The notes below the pieces were generated by a model that searched no databases, was not told where the DNA came from, and was given only the letters and a program-made list of their open reading frames with translations. From Darksidea phi (Eukaryota > Ascomycota > Dothideomycetes > Pleosporales > Lentitheciaceae), in the NCBI GenBank assembly GCA_030770425.1, contig JASJFT010000202.1, positions 17,185 to 81,184 on the forward strand: 64,000 nt of DNA, written 5' to 3'. Within the stretch, counting starts at the first letter, position 1, and each line of letters starts with the position of its first letter. Below, piece by piece: positions 24,801 to 37,999 of this stretch. The position numbers were made by a program, and so were the translations under genes.

Positions 24801-26165
24801 TAGCTACTACGGAAGTAATAGATAAATAAAATAAAATTTAAAAAATAATCTAAGAAAAGAATAGAATTATTTATATATTCTAAAAAGCCTATATACCTAA
24901 GATAATATAAAAAGAATTTATTAGATAATATTACGAGGTACTAGTATATAGATACTAGAAAGTAGAAAAAACTCTTAAATAACTAATAAGAACGTACTAT
25001 TTCCTATATATAAGATAACTAGTAATATAAGTTCTTATAGAATATATAGATTATTATTATAATAAATATACTAAATATATACTCTATAAAATACTATAAC
25101 TAATAAAAAATATAGAAGGATTATAGAAGATTATTACTATAGACTTTATTACGTAATTACTACGTTCTAAAAAGCTAATAATAAAAGTATTCTATAATAC
25201 TATATTAGTAATAGTAGATAAATTTATTAAATATATATACTTTATTCTATATATAGATAAAAGAAATACTATAGAATAACTTATCTATACCTTACTAAGA
25301 TACGTATTTAACGAATATAAAATACTAGATAAGATTATTTTAGATAGAGATATTAAATTTATAGTAAAGTTTTAGTAAACTCTTATAGCTAAACTAGAAA
25401 TTAAGTATAGTATATTAACCGTGTACTATCTATAGATAGACGGACTAATAAAATAAATAAATTAAATAGTAGAGTAATACCTTAGATATTATCTAAACTA
25501 CTACTAAAATAATTATATTATACTTTTATCTATAGTATAATTTATATATAATAGTTTATAATATAGTATAATAAAGATAATACCTTTCTTTATAAACTAT
25601 AGAATTAAACTAAAAATATATAAGGAATCTAGGTAACTTTAATCTTATAGCTAAAATAAAGAAGAAATAATAAAAATTACCCTATAAATATACTAATAAC
25701 TTAAGAAAGATATAAATTTTTTTTAAAATAAAATAAGTAAATACTATAATAAGAAATAAAAAGAAGTACCTACTTTTAAAGAGGGAGAAAAGATATAGTT
25801 ACTATAAAAAAATATTAAAAGTAAGTAACCTAATAGTAAACTAGACTATACTAAAATTAGACTCTATAAGATTAAGAAATAAGTTTTACCTATAAACTAC
25901 TAACTAAAACTACTTCTATAAATAAAAATCTATTCTATATTCTATATTAGTTTACTAGAAAAAGTACTATAGAATACTAAACTAGTAGTATATAAAGTAG
26001 ATATATATAGAGAAAATAATAAAGAATAGAAAGTAGAAGAAATTCTAAATAATAATATTAGAAATAGAAAAAACTACTATCTAATTTAATAATAAGGGAT
26101 AGATAAGAATAGAAAACTATAAAAATAAATTTAAAAATTTAAAGATAATCTTAATTATCCTAAGA
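21850..26165 (+). pseudogene. Gyp-B5 Pol remnant: protease, RT, RNase H, integrase, chromodomain
   Basis: Reverse transcriptase about 23380-24060 with Y-L-N-N at 23852-23863 (both Asp lost). RNase H about 24250-24680 ends in an R-V-D-x-L-S-R-R motif. Integrase about 24720-25700: an H-x3-H region (E-V-L-V-Y-R-Y-Q, with both His now Tyr), a C-x2-C region near 25040, T-I-D-F near 25137, L-D-R-D near 25332, and T-D-G-x-T-E surviving as D-G-L-I-K with the catalytic Glu changed to Lys. Chromodomain about 26023-26130: V-E-E-I-L then Y-Y-L-I and a G-I-D that stands for K-W-K-G-Y-D. TG survives at 25422-25423, where Gyp-B3 has CG. Confidence 0.88.
26023..26130 (+). other. chromodomain remnant at the C terminus of Gyp-B5 integrase
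   Basis: Matches the chromodomain layout: V-E-x-I-L, an acidic/Asn stretch, R-N-x-K-x-Y-Y-L-I, the K-W-K-G core (now three successive stops then GGG), and K-L-W-K-P-I. Equivalent remnants lie at about 44801-44910 (B3), 11880-11990 (B2, minus) and 46928-47030 (B4, minus). In intact chromoviruses this domain binds methylated histone H3 and guides insertion. Confidence 0.75.
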
Positions 26166-26949
26166 AGCTTACGGAGTACTAAAACTATAATTTTAAAGAA
26201 AATCTAGAGATAAGATAAGTTCGTCTTATAGTAAGTTAAGAAGATTAATACTATCTTTAATATAATAAGAGGTATTTAATAAATTAAGAGAAATAATATT
26301 ATTTATAACGTTATAATTAGTATTTAGCGTAACTAGAGAGACCTCTAGATTCTTCTACTATTCTAGCTAATAAAGCTCCGTCTTCTTAATATTAAGTTCG
26401 GCCTTAAGAGTATAAGATTATCTAGCTACCTTCTTATTAAGAAACTCTTTTTATTCCTTTAAATATTAAACCTTTACCTATATATTAAATAACTTTTAAC
26501 TAAACTTAGCTATATAATAAAGTAGTTCTTTATAATACTCTTTAGCTATTTATAACTAAGCTTAAAATTTCTCTTATAAATAATTAATAGATTACTCTAA
26601 TATATATAAGTCTATATATATAAGTTATAGTTAAAAATAGATACTTAGCTATAGAAACTTTAGATAACTAATAAGAATTTCGTACGTTTACACGAATATA
26701 GACCTTATAATATTTACTTTTACTAGAAGAAATAATATAGAATATCCCTAACCTACTATACTAAGGGTAAGGAAATATTTCGGAACTATTATAACTAATA
26801 CGGTTAGTAAGTATAAGACGTTCTTTAGTTTTATAAGAAACTATAGAGAAAGAGAGGTATAACTTAGGAAGATTCTAAGTTAATACTAATATAGCCGAAT
26901 ACTAGATCTAGAATAACCTCCGAGTTAAAGGTTTAGAAAGGGGAGATAG

Positions 26950-27401
26950 TATTACGAATTATATACGAACTATAGAATAATAACTAGTTAAGATACCTAA
27001 GATTAAACCTATTATAAGTTCTAATACCGAATATAATAACTATAACTATAGTATAAACGATAATTAGTACGAATAGCTTTACTAGAAGGTTATATAATAG
27101 ATCTATAGATCTATATATCTTAGTAAATATAGATTCTATAGATCTATAGATCTATAGATTAGCGGATCTATAGAGGTATAGAGCTATAGATCCTATAAAT
27201 CTAAGAAAACTAAATTAATATATAATAACTACGAATCTCCTAGATAGTATTTCTCTTCTTATAGTTAATTCGAATCTAGATTAATCCTTACCTATTAACG
27301 TAATTAAACTATTACCTTTTATTCTAACTCCTTCTCTCCTATCTTAAGTATAAAATCTAAACGAGGCTAAATAACCTATCGGGCCCGGACCTCGTTTAAT
27401 A
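26950..27401 (+). repeat. Gyp-B5 3' LTR (452 bp)
   Basis: Preceded by the purine tract AGAAAGGGGAGATAG. Contains an extra GATCTATAGATCTATA unit near 27135-27160 relative to the 5' copy. Since LTRs are identical on insertion, the length change happened afterwards. Confidence 0.95.
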
Positions 27402-27406
27402 ATAGC

Positions 27407-27497
27407 TTTAATATACCGATTCTACTATTAGTTAATTAGAAGACTACCTTAGCTATTATAACTTCTAGTTAATTATACTTAGTTCTAAAATCTTATA
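27407..27497 (+). repeat. Gyp-C1 5' LTR, right part
   Basis: Continues the LTR begun at 20207 and ends ATCTTATA, the RIP form of ...CA. It keeps CG at 27417-27418, where the Gyp-C2 3' LTR has CA. Confidence 0.9.
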
Positions 27498-29960
27498 TTA
27501 GCCTAAGATCTCTAACTTTTAGTTAAAGATAGTAGCTAAATATTAACCTTTAAATCCCTAGAGATTTATAGTACTTAGGGTAAATAACGTATATACTTTC
27601 TTAAATAAGTCTTAAAACTAATTACTTTAAGCCCTAATATTACTAAAGTACCTAGTATCTCTCTTAAAGAGAAGGGATCTATAAAAATATTATATAGAAT
27701 TAGATCTATATTTTAAACCCTATAATTAACTTATCTTTATACGATTAACTAAATTATTAAATTAGTATAATAATAAAATAGTAGATTTTCTAGACTAAGT
27801 AGGCTCTTTGAAGTTTATTCTACTAAGTAAATCGTCTTTTTATAAGACCTCCTTATAAAAGAAAGATAAAGAAAAGAATAAGGCCTTAAGTAGGGCTATA
27901 AATAGAATTAGAAGTACCTATTTAAGAAGCTAAAAGTCTCTATTTAAGAATAGAAAGTATAAATACTAATTAGTCTATATAAGTACCCTAACTAGATTAA
28001 AGAAATTTATTAATTAACGAGTATAGATTAACTCCTAGTCTCTCCTAACTATCTATTTCTATTAGGAAGATAAGGGTATAACTCTAAATAATATAAAGAA
28101 TAAAATTAGTTACTATATATAAAGGCTCTAATTATTTAAAAAAGAAAATTAACTAAAAATACTCTACCTAATAAATATAAAAGGATAAGAAGTTCCTCTT
28201 AATTATAATATAGTTTAAGAGTTATTAAAAACCTAAGAAGGCCTAAATCTAATAGTTAATATTCTAATAAATAATAATCTTTATCTAATTATAGTTTAAA
28301 GACTAATAATTATACTTAGAATAGATATTATTATAAAAAATACTTATATAAAATTCCTATCTAATAAGTACTTATAATATTAGAAATACCTTAATAACCT
28401 AGTTACTAAACTAAAAGAGAAGTTCTAATAATATTAGGAAATTATAAATTAATAGTAGAACTTAGAGAAAAATCTTAAGTAATCCTTCTTTATAGTAGCT
28501 TATACTAAGACTAGACTAATAGTTCTTTCTTAGTACGATACTTACTCTACGTCTACTCTTAAAACTTCGTTATTATAGTATAACCCTAATAATAGATAGA
28601 CTATTAGGAAAATAAAATATTTTTCTACTATAGTACTTTTAAATAATATAGACTTTAGTTCTTATAAAATTCTTTAAACGTCCGAACTATTTAAAAGGTT
28701 TTAATAGAACTTAGTTTAATATCTAACTTTTAAGTTAGTCTTAATAATAAAGAAGTAAAGAGTCGACTTAATCCTCTTTCTATTATTAGTACTAGAGGAC
28801 CTCTTACTACTTATCTCTATAGATAAGAACCTCTACGTATTATTAATAAATTTAAATTAATTATATTTTATTAAAAAAAAAGAAAACTATTATTATAAAA
28901 TTTCTATTAGTCTTATTAAAGTTTATAACTATTATTTTAAGTAATAGAATATAAGTCTTTATTTAAAAGAAGAATATTCTAGAAAATTACTAAAGTAACT
29001 TTTTATAAACTTCTAACTTCTAAAAGACTATATTCTACCCTAACTTTATTTTATTTAAAAATAATAAAGAGTCTAAGCTAAAGAATTAGCTCTACGATAT
29101 AGAATAGAAACTTATCGTTAATAAGAACTAGTATATATAAAAATTCTTTAATAGATAGTTAAAATCTATTAAGTTTATATTATATCCTAACTAGTAGACC
29201 TAGTAAAGGACTATATCTAGATATAGTTAAATTTTAAAGAGAAAAAGGTAGACTTTATATCTAATATAGACCTATTAAAATATATTAAAAACTATTATAA
29301 TAATTTCTATATAAAGAAGAAGATAAAGGTTAAATTCTACTAATTATATATAAATATATTGAGTAAAGTTAGTAACTTTATTAAGAATTTTAAGTATTTA
29401 GTAATAAGAATCTACTTACTTTACTACTAGTAGAATAAAGAATTTATAGATAAGCTCTATTTTAACCTAAAAAATAAGATAGATTTATTTAATAATAGTA
29501 ATTCTATCTTTAATAAGCTATATAAATATATAACCTTAGTTAATAGAATACTACTTAAAAATAATTAGTACTAAAAGATACGACTTATCTAAAGTAATTA
29601 ATTAGCTATTTCTAAGAGAAAATAGCTAGTTATAAGTAAATCTTTCTTTAATAAATTAGAAAAGAAATTTACTTATTTTAAAGATATATCTAAGCTTTAT
29701 AATTATATACTAAAGAAGTATAAAAAGTAGAATTATTACTTTAATTATAGGAAGAAGAATAAATAATAAGATTATTCTAGCTATCCTATATAAAAGATAA
29801 TATAGAATATTATAAAAGTAGAAGTTAATACTATCTTTTTTAATAATTTAGAGAAAGAAACTTATTTAAACTTTTTATATAAAGAGAAGAGTAGTTTAGA
29901 GTATAACTCTAATATCTTCTTTATAATATTAAAAAATAAAAGTTACTAGAGGAAGGCTTC
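27498..29960 (+). pseudogene. Gyp-C1 leader and Gag remnant
   Basis: Collinear with Gyp-C2 33086-35580. It holds no familiar motif until about 29720-29770, where a TAC-TTT-AAT-TAT core looks like the first half of a zinc knuckle (C-F-N-C); the expected His position is Lys in both C copies, so the knuckle is non-canonical or the frame has shifted. The part upstream is long for a gypsy Gag and may contain extra sequence. Rare TG survives near 27817 and 29360 and CA near 29968. Confidence 0.6.
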
Positions 29961-32817
29961 TTCCTAACAACCTATATAGGAGTAATTAAATCTCTTAATT
30001 ATTAATAGCTTATTAAGATACTATAGCTTATTAATTTAAAATTATTTATACTCTCTATTTAACTTATAGTAAATAGCCTAGCTATATAACTAAGAGAATT
30101 AATAGATAGTAGTACTAGTACGTACCTATTAGTCTACTCTAAGTATTTAAAGGTAGTAAAGAAAAAGCTAAAGCTAGTCTTCTATTAATTAAAGAAATTA
30201 ATCCGTCTTAATAAGTTTAATAGAAAATATAGCTACTTAGTTAATATAGCTATCTAAGCTAATTTATTAATTTAAGAAAAGAATATATCTATCTAGTTTC
30301 TTTTTTATAAACTTAAGTACTATAATATAATATTTAGAAGAAAATTCTTTAAATAAATCTAATTCTTAATTAACTACTATAACTAGACTTTATACTAGTT
30401 AGATAATACTCTAAAGTAAATAAAATATAACCTAACTACTATAAGAAAGCTAGATCTAAAGCTAGAGCTAGAATACTAAAATAATACTTTATATTATAAT
30501 AATCTAATTAATTAATAAAATAAAGTATAGAAGAAGGCCTACTTACTTAAAAAGAATCTAATATATAGTTTAGAAATTTCTATTAAAATTTTTATAATTC
30601 TCTAGGAAGAGGTTTATAAGCCCGTTAAAGCCCTATTATAGATAATAAAGGACTAGTAGACTATTTCTAATAAAATATAAAGAAATATAAATAATAATAC
30701 TAATAATAATTTAAGAAATATTAAATCTAGGAAAAGCTAATAAGGCTATTAAAAAAATAATATAAAGAAAAAGAAAATAATACCTATTTCTAATAATTTA
30801 CTAGAATAGATTACTAGTAATAAATTTAATATATATTTTCTTAAGTCTTTTAATATATAAAAGCTTATAGATAAAAAAGAGATTATATTAAAAGCTACTA
30901 GTCTATATAAAATTAACTTATTAATTAGAAATAAATAATTAAAGGATTTAGTAGAATAGAATATATAAGATATAATAATAAAGAAGCTTCCTTATAAAGA
31001 TTACGTAGAAGCTACTTTAGACTACTTTTTTAAAATTAACTTAAATAAGCTATTCTCTAAAAAAGAGAATATTAACTATAAAATTATTCTTAAGAATAAT
31101 ATAAGTAAACTTAATATAAGTCTATTCTATAATATATTTCTTAAATATCTAAAGCTATTAAAAGCTTATTTAAAAGAGTATCTAAAAAGAGCTTTATTAT
31201 AACTAGTAATATTAACTTTATCTTATTTATTCTATTTACTAAGAAGTTAAAAGGAAGATAAAAGTTTTATATTAACTACTAAAAAATTAATATAGTTATA
31301 AAGAAAAATATTACTACTATCTTCTTAATTAAGAAGATATTAATATAACTTTTTAAAGTAAAGGTCTTTACTAAGCTAGACGTATATTAAATCTTTTATT
31401 ATATTAAATTAAACTCTAATATAAAAGATCTTATAACTTTTAAAATATAATATAGAAATTATAAGTATTATATCTTATCTTTTAGACTATATAATAGACT
31501 AATAACCTTTTAGTACTATATTAATTAGGTACTTAAGAATAAAATTAATAAAATCTATATTATTTATATAGATAATATTTTAATCTACTTAGAAGATTCT
31601 TTTAACTATAAGAAATATATAAGTAAAATCCTAGATAAGCTTAAAAAGACTAGACTATAGATTAATATTAAAAAAAGTAAGTTTATAGTTACTAAGATAA
31701 AGTTTTTAAATTTTATTATTAGTATTAAAGGGATCTATATAGACCCTAGTAAGATAATAGCTATTAAAGATTAGAAAAAATCTATAATCTTAAAAGGATT
31801 ATAAGCTTATCTAGACTTTTATAACTACTATTATAAGTAGTTAAAAGACTATAGTTATATAATCTATCTACTTACTTAGCTACTATAAAAGAGAAAATTC
31901 TATATCTTTAGACCTAAAGAGCGAGTTATATTTAAAAAAAGTAAAGTATTATTATATTTAGATATTATTATAAGATATTACTCGTTCTACTATAGAATCT
32001 ATATAGAAACTAACGTAAGTAATAGTATTCTAGTAGATACCTTTATATAGCTCTAAGATAATAAAATCTAATAATCTATAATCTACTTTATAAAGATAAT
32101 AAAGTTTATAGAAATAAACTACGAGATCTATAATAAGAAGATACTCGTAATTATAAGAAGATTAAATAAATAAAGAATTTAACTTATAAGATTATAATTA
32201 AATAAACCCTTTTAAGTTATTACTAATTATTAGATATTAGAGTATTTCTTAACTAAGTACGAACTAATCTTATAATAGACTTACTAGGTCGAGAAACTTA
32301 TAGACTACTATTATATTATTTATTATTATCTTAGAACTTCTAATATTATTATAAATATCCTCTCTTAAAAATAAAAAGAGTTAAAAACTTAAAAAAAAAA
32401 GATAAAGTTACTAGGACTCGCGTCTTTATTCTCTCTAAATAGACATTTACTATAATAACTATCTTAATAGCTACTACTAATATCTAAGATTCTAAGTATA
32501 AAATTAAAACTTATTTTTATTTACTTTTTAATTATATACTTTACGAAAATCGTATATATATTATACTTAAACTAGAGTAAGAATTAGCTTATTAAGAATA
32601 TAAGTATTTATCTCTAATCTTATTTAGACTTCTTCTTTAAAAAGAGAAGTTAATAGTACCTAAAGTAAGATTTTTTAAGACCTATTTTATTTAGGTAGTA
32701 TATACTATATAGATTATTACTTACCTAGATATAAAGAAAACTATTAAATTTTTAAAAAACCTATACTACTAGGGTATAATAAATAAGAATATAAAATATT
32801 ATATAAAAAACTATAAG
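29960..32817 (+). pseudogene. Gyp-C1 Pol remnant: protease, RT, RNase H, start of integrase
   Basis: Protease D-S-G is visible as GAT-AGT-AGT at 30105-30113 (Gly to Ser by G to A), followed by a hydrophobic stretch. Reverse transcriptase about 31000-31800 carries Y-I-D-N at 31565-31576 (from Y-I-D-D), then a K-F-L-N-F-I-I-S motif. RNase H runs about 31900-32420. The integrase zinc-binding region starts near 32700 and is cut in its C-x2-C part by Gyp-C2. The remainder is at 62859. It has about 67 bp in RNase H (around 32010-32080) that Gyp-C2 lacks. Confidence 0.87.
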
Positions 32818-33085
32818 TATTATAACTCGTTTTCTAGGTAACCCGGTTATTTTACTTATTTTCTATTTCAGTTAGTAGATTAGGTAATCCCGAGGATTAG
32901 TCTAATAGTTAGTTAGTTTATTTAGCGTACTAAGTCCTATTTAGATATAAGAACCCCTTATTCTTATACCCTTATAGTACTATCTTAGAATAGCTTTAAT
33001 ATATCGATTCTACTATTAATTAATTAGAAGGCTATCTTAGCTATTATAACTCCTAGTTAATTATACTTAGTCCTAAGATCTTATA
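32818..33085 (+). repeat. Gyp-C2 5' LTR (268 bp)
   Basis: Begins TATTATAACTCGTTTTC and ends ATCTTATA. A CA survives at 32869-32870 exactly where the 3' LTR has CG (62637-62638), a one-step RIP intermediate. Confidence 0.95.
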
Positions 33086-35580
33086 TTATTCTAAAATCTC
33101 TAACTTTTAACTAAAGATAATAGCTAAATATTAATCCTTAAATCTCTAGAGATCTATAATACTTAGGATAGGTAGTATACGGTACTTCCTTAGATAAGTC
33201 TTAAAATTAACTACTTTAAGTTCTAATATTACTAAAATATCTAGTACCTTCTTTAAAGAAAAGGAACCTATAAAAGTATTATATAGGGTTAGACTTATAT
33301 CTTAAATCTTATAATAAACTTATCTTTATATAATTAATTAAATTACTAAATTAATAAAATAATAAGATAGTAGATTTTCTAGGCTAAGTAGGCCCTTCGA
33401 AGTCTATCTTACTAAGTAAACTACCCTTTTATAAGTCCTCCCTATAGAAGAAAGATAAAGGAAAGAATAAGACCTTAAGTAGAATTAGAAATAAAACTAG
33501 AAGTATCTATTTAAGAAGCTAAAAGCTCTTATCTAAAAATAAAAAGTATAAATACTAATTAGTCTATATAAGTATTCTAACTAGATTAAAGAGATTTATT
33601 AATACGTAAGTATAGGTTAACCTCTAGTCTTTTTTAACTATTTATTTCTACTAAGAAGATAAGGGTATAACTCTAAATAATATAAAGAATAAAATTAGTT
33701 ACTATATATAGAGGTTCTAATTATTTAAAAGAAAAAATTAACTAGAGATATTCTATTTAATAAATATAAAAGGATAAAAAGTCCTCTTTAATTATAATAT
33801 AGTCTAAGAGTTATTAGAAACCTAGAAAGACCTAGACCTAATAGTTAATATTTTAATAAATAATAGTCTTCGCTTAATTATAATCTAAAGACTAATAGTT
33901 ATACTTAGAATAGGTATTATTATAAGAAATACTTATATAAAATCCCTATCTAATAAATACTTATAATATTAGAAATATCTTAATAACCTAGTTACTAAGT
34001 TAAAGAAGAAGCTCTAATAATATTAGAAAATTATAAATTAGTAGTAGAGCTTAGAGAAGGATCTTAAGTAATCCTTCCTTATAGTAGCTTATACTAAGAC
34101 TAGACTAATAATTTTTTTTTAATATAATACTCGCTCTATATCTACTCTTAAAGCTTTACTATTATAATATAACTCTAATAGTAGATAGACTATTAGAGAA
34201 ATAAGATATTCTCTTACTATAGTATTTTTAAATAATATAAACTTTAGCTCTTATAAAATTCTATAAATATCTAGACTACCTAGAAGGTTTTAATAAAACT
34301 TAGTCTAATATTTAACTCTTAAGTTAATCTTAATAATAAAGGAGTAAGGGGTCGATTTAATTCTATTTCTACTACTAGTACTATATAGTCCTCTACTATC
34401 TAGTCTACTATTTAGCCCTTCTCGCGAAAATCTCTACGCGTATTAGTTAGATTTAGATATACTACCCTTTATAATAAAAAAAATAAAAAATACTTTTACT
34501 TTTTATTCTAGTATCTACTTTATAAGACCTCTATTAGTCTTACTAGAGTTCGTAACTATTACTTTAGATAATAAAATATAGATTCTTATTTAAAAGAAGA
34601 ATATTATAAAGAACTATTAAAATAACTTCTTATAAATCTCTAGTTCTTAAAAGACTATATCCTATCTTAACCCTATTTTATTTAAGAATAATAGAGAGCC
34701 TAAGTTAAAAAACTAATTCTATAATATAGAATAAAAACTTATTATTAATAAGAACTAGTACGTACGAGAAACCTACTAGTAGATAGCTAAGATCCGTTAA
34801 GTCTATATTATATTCTAACTAATAGGTCTAGTAAAAGACTATATTTAAATATAGCTAAATTCTAGGGAAAAAGAAATAGACTTTATATTTAATATAAATC
34901 TATTAGAATATATTAAGAGTTATTACGAAGATTCCTATATAAAGAAAAAGATAAAAGTTAAATTCTACTAACTATATATAAACGTATTTAGTAAAGTTAA
35001 TAACTTTATTAAGAATTTTAAGCGTCTAGTAATAGAGGTCTACCTATCTTATTACTAATAGAATAAAGAATTTATAAATAAACTCTACTTCGACCTAAAA
35101 AATAAGATAAATCTATTTAATAATAATAATTCTATCTTTAGTAAGCTATATAAATACGCGATCTTAGTTAATAAGATACTACTTAAGAATAACTAGTATT
35201 AAAAGATATAATTTATTTAAAGTAATTAATTAGCTATTTTTAAGAAAAAATAGCTAGTTATAAGTAAATTCTTTTCTAATAAGTTAGAGAAGAAATCTAT
35301 TTATTTTAAAGATATATCTAAGCTTTATAATTATATACTAGAAGAGTATAAAGAGTAGAATTATTACTTTAACTATAGAAAGAAGAATAAGTAATAAGAC
35401 TACTCTAGTTATTCTATATAAAAGATAATATAGAATACTATAAAACTAGAAGTTAATATTTTTTTTTTAATAATTTAAAGGAAGAAGCTTATTTAAATTC
35501 CTTATATAAAGAGGAGAGTAGTTTAGAGTATAACTCTAACGCCTCCTTTATAGTATTAAAAAATAAAAGCTACTAAAAAA
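33086..35580 (+). pseudogene. Gyp-C2 leader and Gag remnant
   Basis: Homologous along its length to 27498-29960. The half-knuckle C-F-N-C recurs near 35360, again without a His at the canonical place. A stretch around 34390-34500 is more divergent from Gyp-C1 than its surroundings. No purine leader or start codon remains. Confidence 0.6.
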
Positions 35581-37278
35581 GAGCTTCTTTCTAATAGCCT
35601 ATATAGGAGTAATTAAACCTCTTAATTATTAATAACTTATTAAAATACTATAACTTATTAATTAAAAATTATTTATACTTTCTATTTAACTTATAGTAAA
35701 TAGCCTAGCTATACGACTAAGAGAATTAGTAGATAGTAGTACTAGTATATATTTATTAGTCTACTTTAAGTATTTAAAGGTAGTAAAGAGAAAGCTAAAG
35801 TCTATCTTCTATTAATTAAAGAAACTAATCCTCCTTAATAAATTTAATAGAAAATATAGTTATTTAGTTAATATAGCTATCTAAGCTAATCTATTAATCT
35901 AGGGAAAAAATATATCTACCTAGTTCCTCTTTTATAAACTTAAATATTATAATATAATATTTAGAAAAAAATTCTTTAAATAAACTTAATTCTTAATTAA
36001 TTATTATAACTAGATTTTATATTAGCTAGATAATATTCTAAAGTAGATAAAATATAATCTAACTACTATAAAGAAGTCGAATCCGAAGCTAAAGCTAGAA
36101 TACTAGGATAATACTTTATACTATAATAATCTAATTAATTAATAAATTAAAGTATAAAAAAAGACCTATTTACTTAAAAAGAATCTAATACTTAGTTTAG
36201 AAATTTCTATTAAAGCTCTTATAATTCTTTAGAAGGAGGTCTATAAGTCTACTAAAGCCCTATTATAAGTAATAAAGAATTAGTAAACTACTTCTAAAAA
36301 AATATAGAGAAATATAAATAGTAATACTAATAATAATTTAAGAGATACTAAATCTAAGAAAAGTTAATAAAGTTATTAAAAAAATAATAAAAAGAAAAAG
36401 AAAATAATATCTATTTCTAATAATCTACTAGAGTAGACTACTAGTAATAAATTTAATATATATTTTCTCGAGCCTTCTAATATATAAAAGTTTATAGATA
36501 AGAAAGAAAATATATTAAGAGTTATTAGTTTATATAAAGTTAATTTATTAATTAAAAATAGATAATTAAAAGACTTAATAGAATAGAATATATAAGATAT
36601 AATAGTAAAGAAGCTCCCTTATAAAAATTATATAGAAGCTACCCTAAACTACTTTTTTAAGATTAATTTAGATAAGTTATCCTTTAGAAGAAAGAATATT
36701 AACTATAAAATTATTCTTAAGAATAATATAAATAAGTTTAGTATAAATCTATTCTATAATATATTTCTTAAATACTTAAAACTACTAAAAGCTTATTTAG
36801 AAGAGTATCTAAAAAAAGACTTTATTATAACTAGTAATACTAACTTTATCTTACTTATTCTATTTACTAAGAAGTTAAAAGAAGGATAGAGATTCTATAT
36901 TAACTACTAAAAAATTAATATAGTTATAAAGAAAAATATTACTACTATTCTTTTAATTAAGAAGATACTAATATAACTTTTTAAAGTAAAAGTCTTTACT
37001 AAACTAGATATATATTAAACCTTTTATTATATTAGATTAAATTCTAATATAGAAGATCTTATAACTTTTAAAATATAATATAGAAATTATAAGTACTATA
37101 TCTTATCTTTTAGACTATATAATAGACTAATAACCTTTTAGTACTATATTAATTAGGTACTTAAGAATAAAATTAATAAGATCTATACTATTTATATAGA
37201 TAATATTTTAATCTACTTAAAAGATCTTCTTAAGTATAAGAAATATATAAGTAAAATTCTAAATAAACTTAAGAAGAC
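35580..37278 (+). pseudogene. Gyp-C2 protease and reverse transcriptase remnant, up to Gyp-B3
   Basis: Protease D-S-G as GAT-AGT-AGT at 35732-35740. Reverse transcriptase box Y-I-D-N at 37193-37204. The domain is cut shortly after by Gyp-B3 at the duplication AAGAC and resumes at 53143. Confidence 0.87.
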
Positions 37279-37742
37279 TATTATAAACTAAATATATACT
37301 ATAGAATAGTAGTAAGAAGAGCTATCCGAGATTAAACCTATTACTAACTCTAATACGGAATACGACGATTATAACTATAGTATAAACGATAATTAGTACG
37401 AATAACTTTATTAGGAAGTTACGTAATAGATCTATACCTTAGTAAGAATAGATCTAAGGGTTATATAATAGCTTAGTAGATCTATTAGAATAGAGCTACG
37501 AAGCTATAGTTTAGTAGATCTATAGGTATAGAGTTATAGATCTAAGGAAACTAAATTAATATATAATAACTATAAATCTTCTAGATAGTCTTCTTTCTTT
37601 ATAGTTAATTCGAATCTAGATTAATTCTTACCTATTAACGTAATTAAACTATTACTTACTTATTCTAACTTCTTCTTTCCTATCTTAAGTATAAACCCTA
37701 AATAAGGCTAAATAACCTATTAGGTCTAGACCCCGTTTAATA
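37279..37742 (+). repeat. Gyp-B3 5' LTR (464 bp)
   Basis: Begins TATTATAAACTAAATATATA, unlike the B1/B5 type. It carries 38 bp more than the 3' copy, in the GATCTA repeat zone around 37460-37510. Confidence 0.93.
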
Positions 37743-37999
37743 TCTTAACTATCTAATAGGTAGGAATAGCTAACTATAATAGTAGGAGAAGGAACCCGAT
37801 AAAGCGAAGTAGTATAGCTACTAACTTAGGCCGAACCCTCTAAGGTAGAAAGCTACTAGGAATTTAGTTCCCTAAAAGGTAGTATAACTATAAAAAACTT
37901 CGAAAGAGTTATTAAAAATTAGTATATATTTAAGAAAAGAAAAGATATATTAGAAACTTAGCTTATAAAGTTAACTATCTAACTTTAAAAATATATAAG

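Larger units (their letters stand above)
20384..27401 (+). mobile_element. Gyp-B5: complete forward chromovirus inserted in the Gyp-C1 LTR
   Basis: 7,018 bp, flanked by the perfect duplication ATAGC (20379-20383 and 27402-27406). The LTRs are 436 and 452 bp, the longer having one extra 16-bp GATCTATA-type repeat. All domains are present in order: Gag knuckle 21764-21805, protease region, RT box at 23852-23863, RNase H, integrase, chromodomain about 26023-26130. It is the least interrupted copy of the family and therefore the best template for reading the others. It is inactive through RIP stops. Confidence 0.95.

Noticed and set aside
29720..29770. Standard CCHC zinc knuckle in Gyp-C1 Gag
   Set aside because: C-x2-C is visible but the His position is Lys (AAA or AAG) in both copies, which RIP cannot produce from CAC/CAT, so the assignment is left open.
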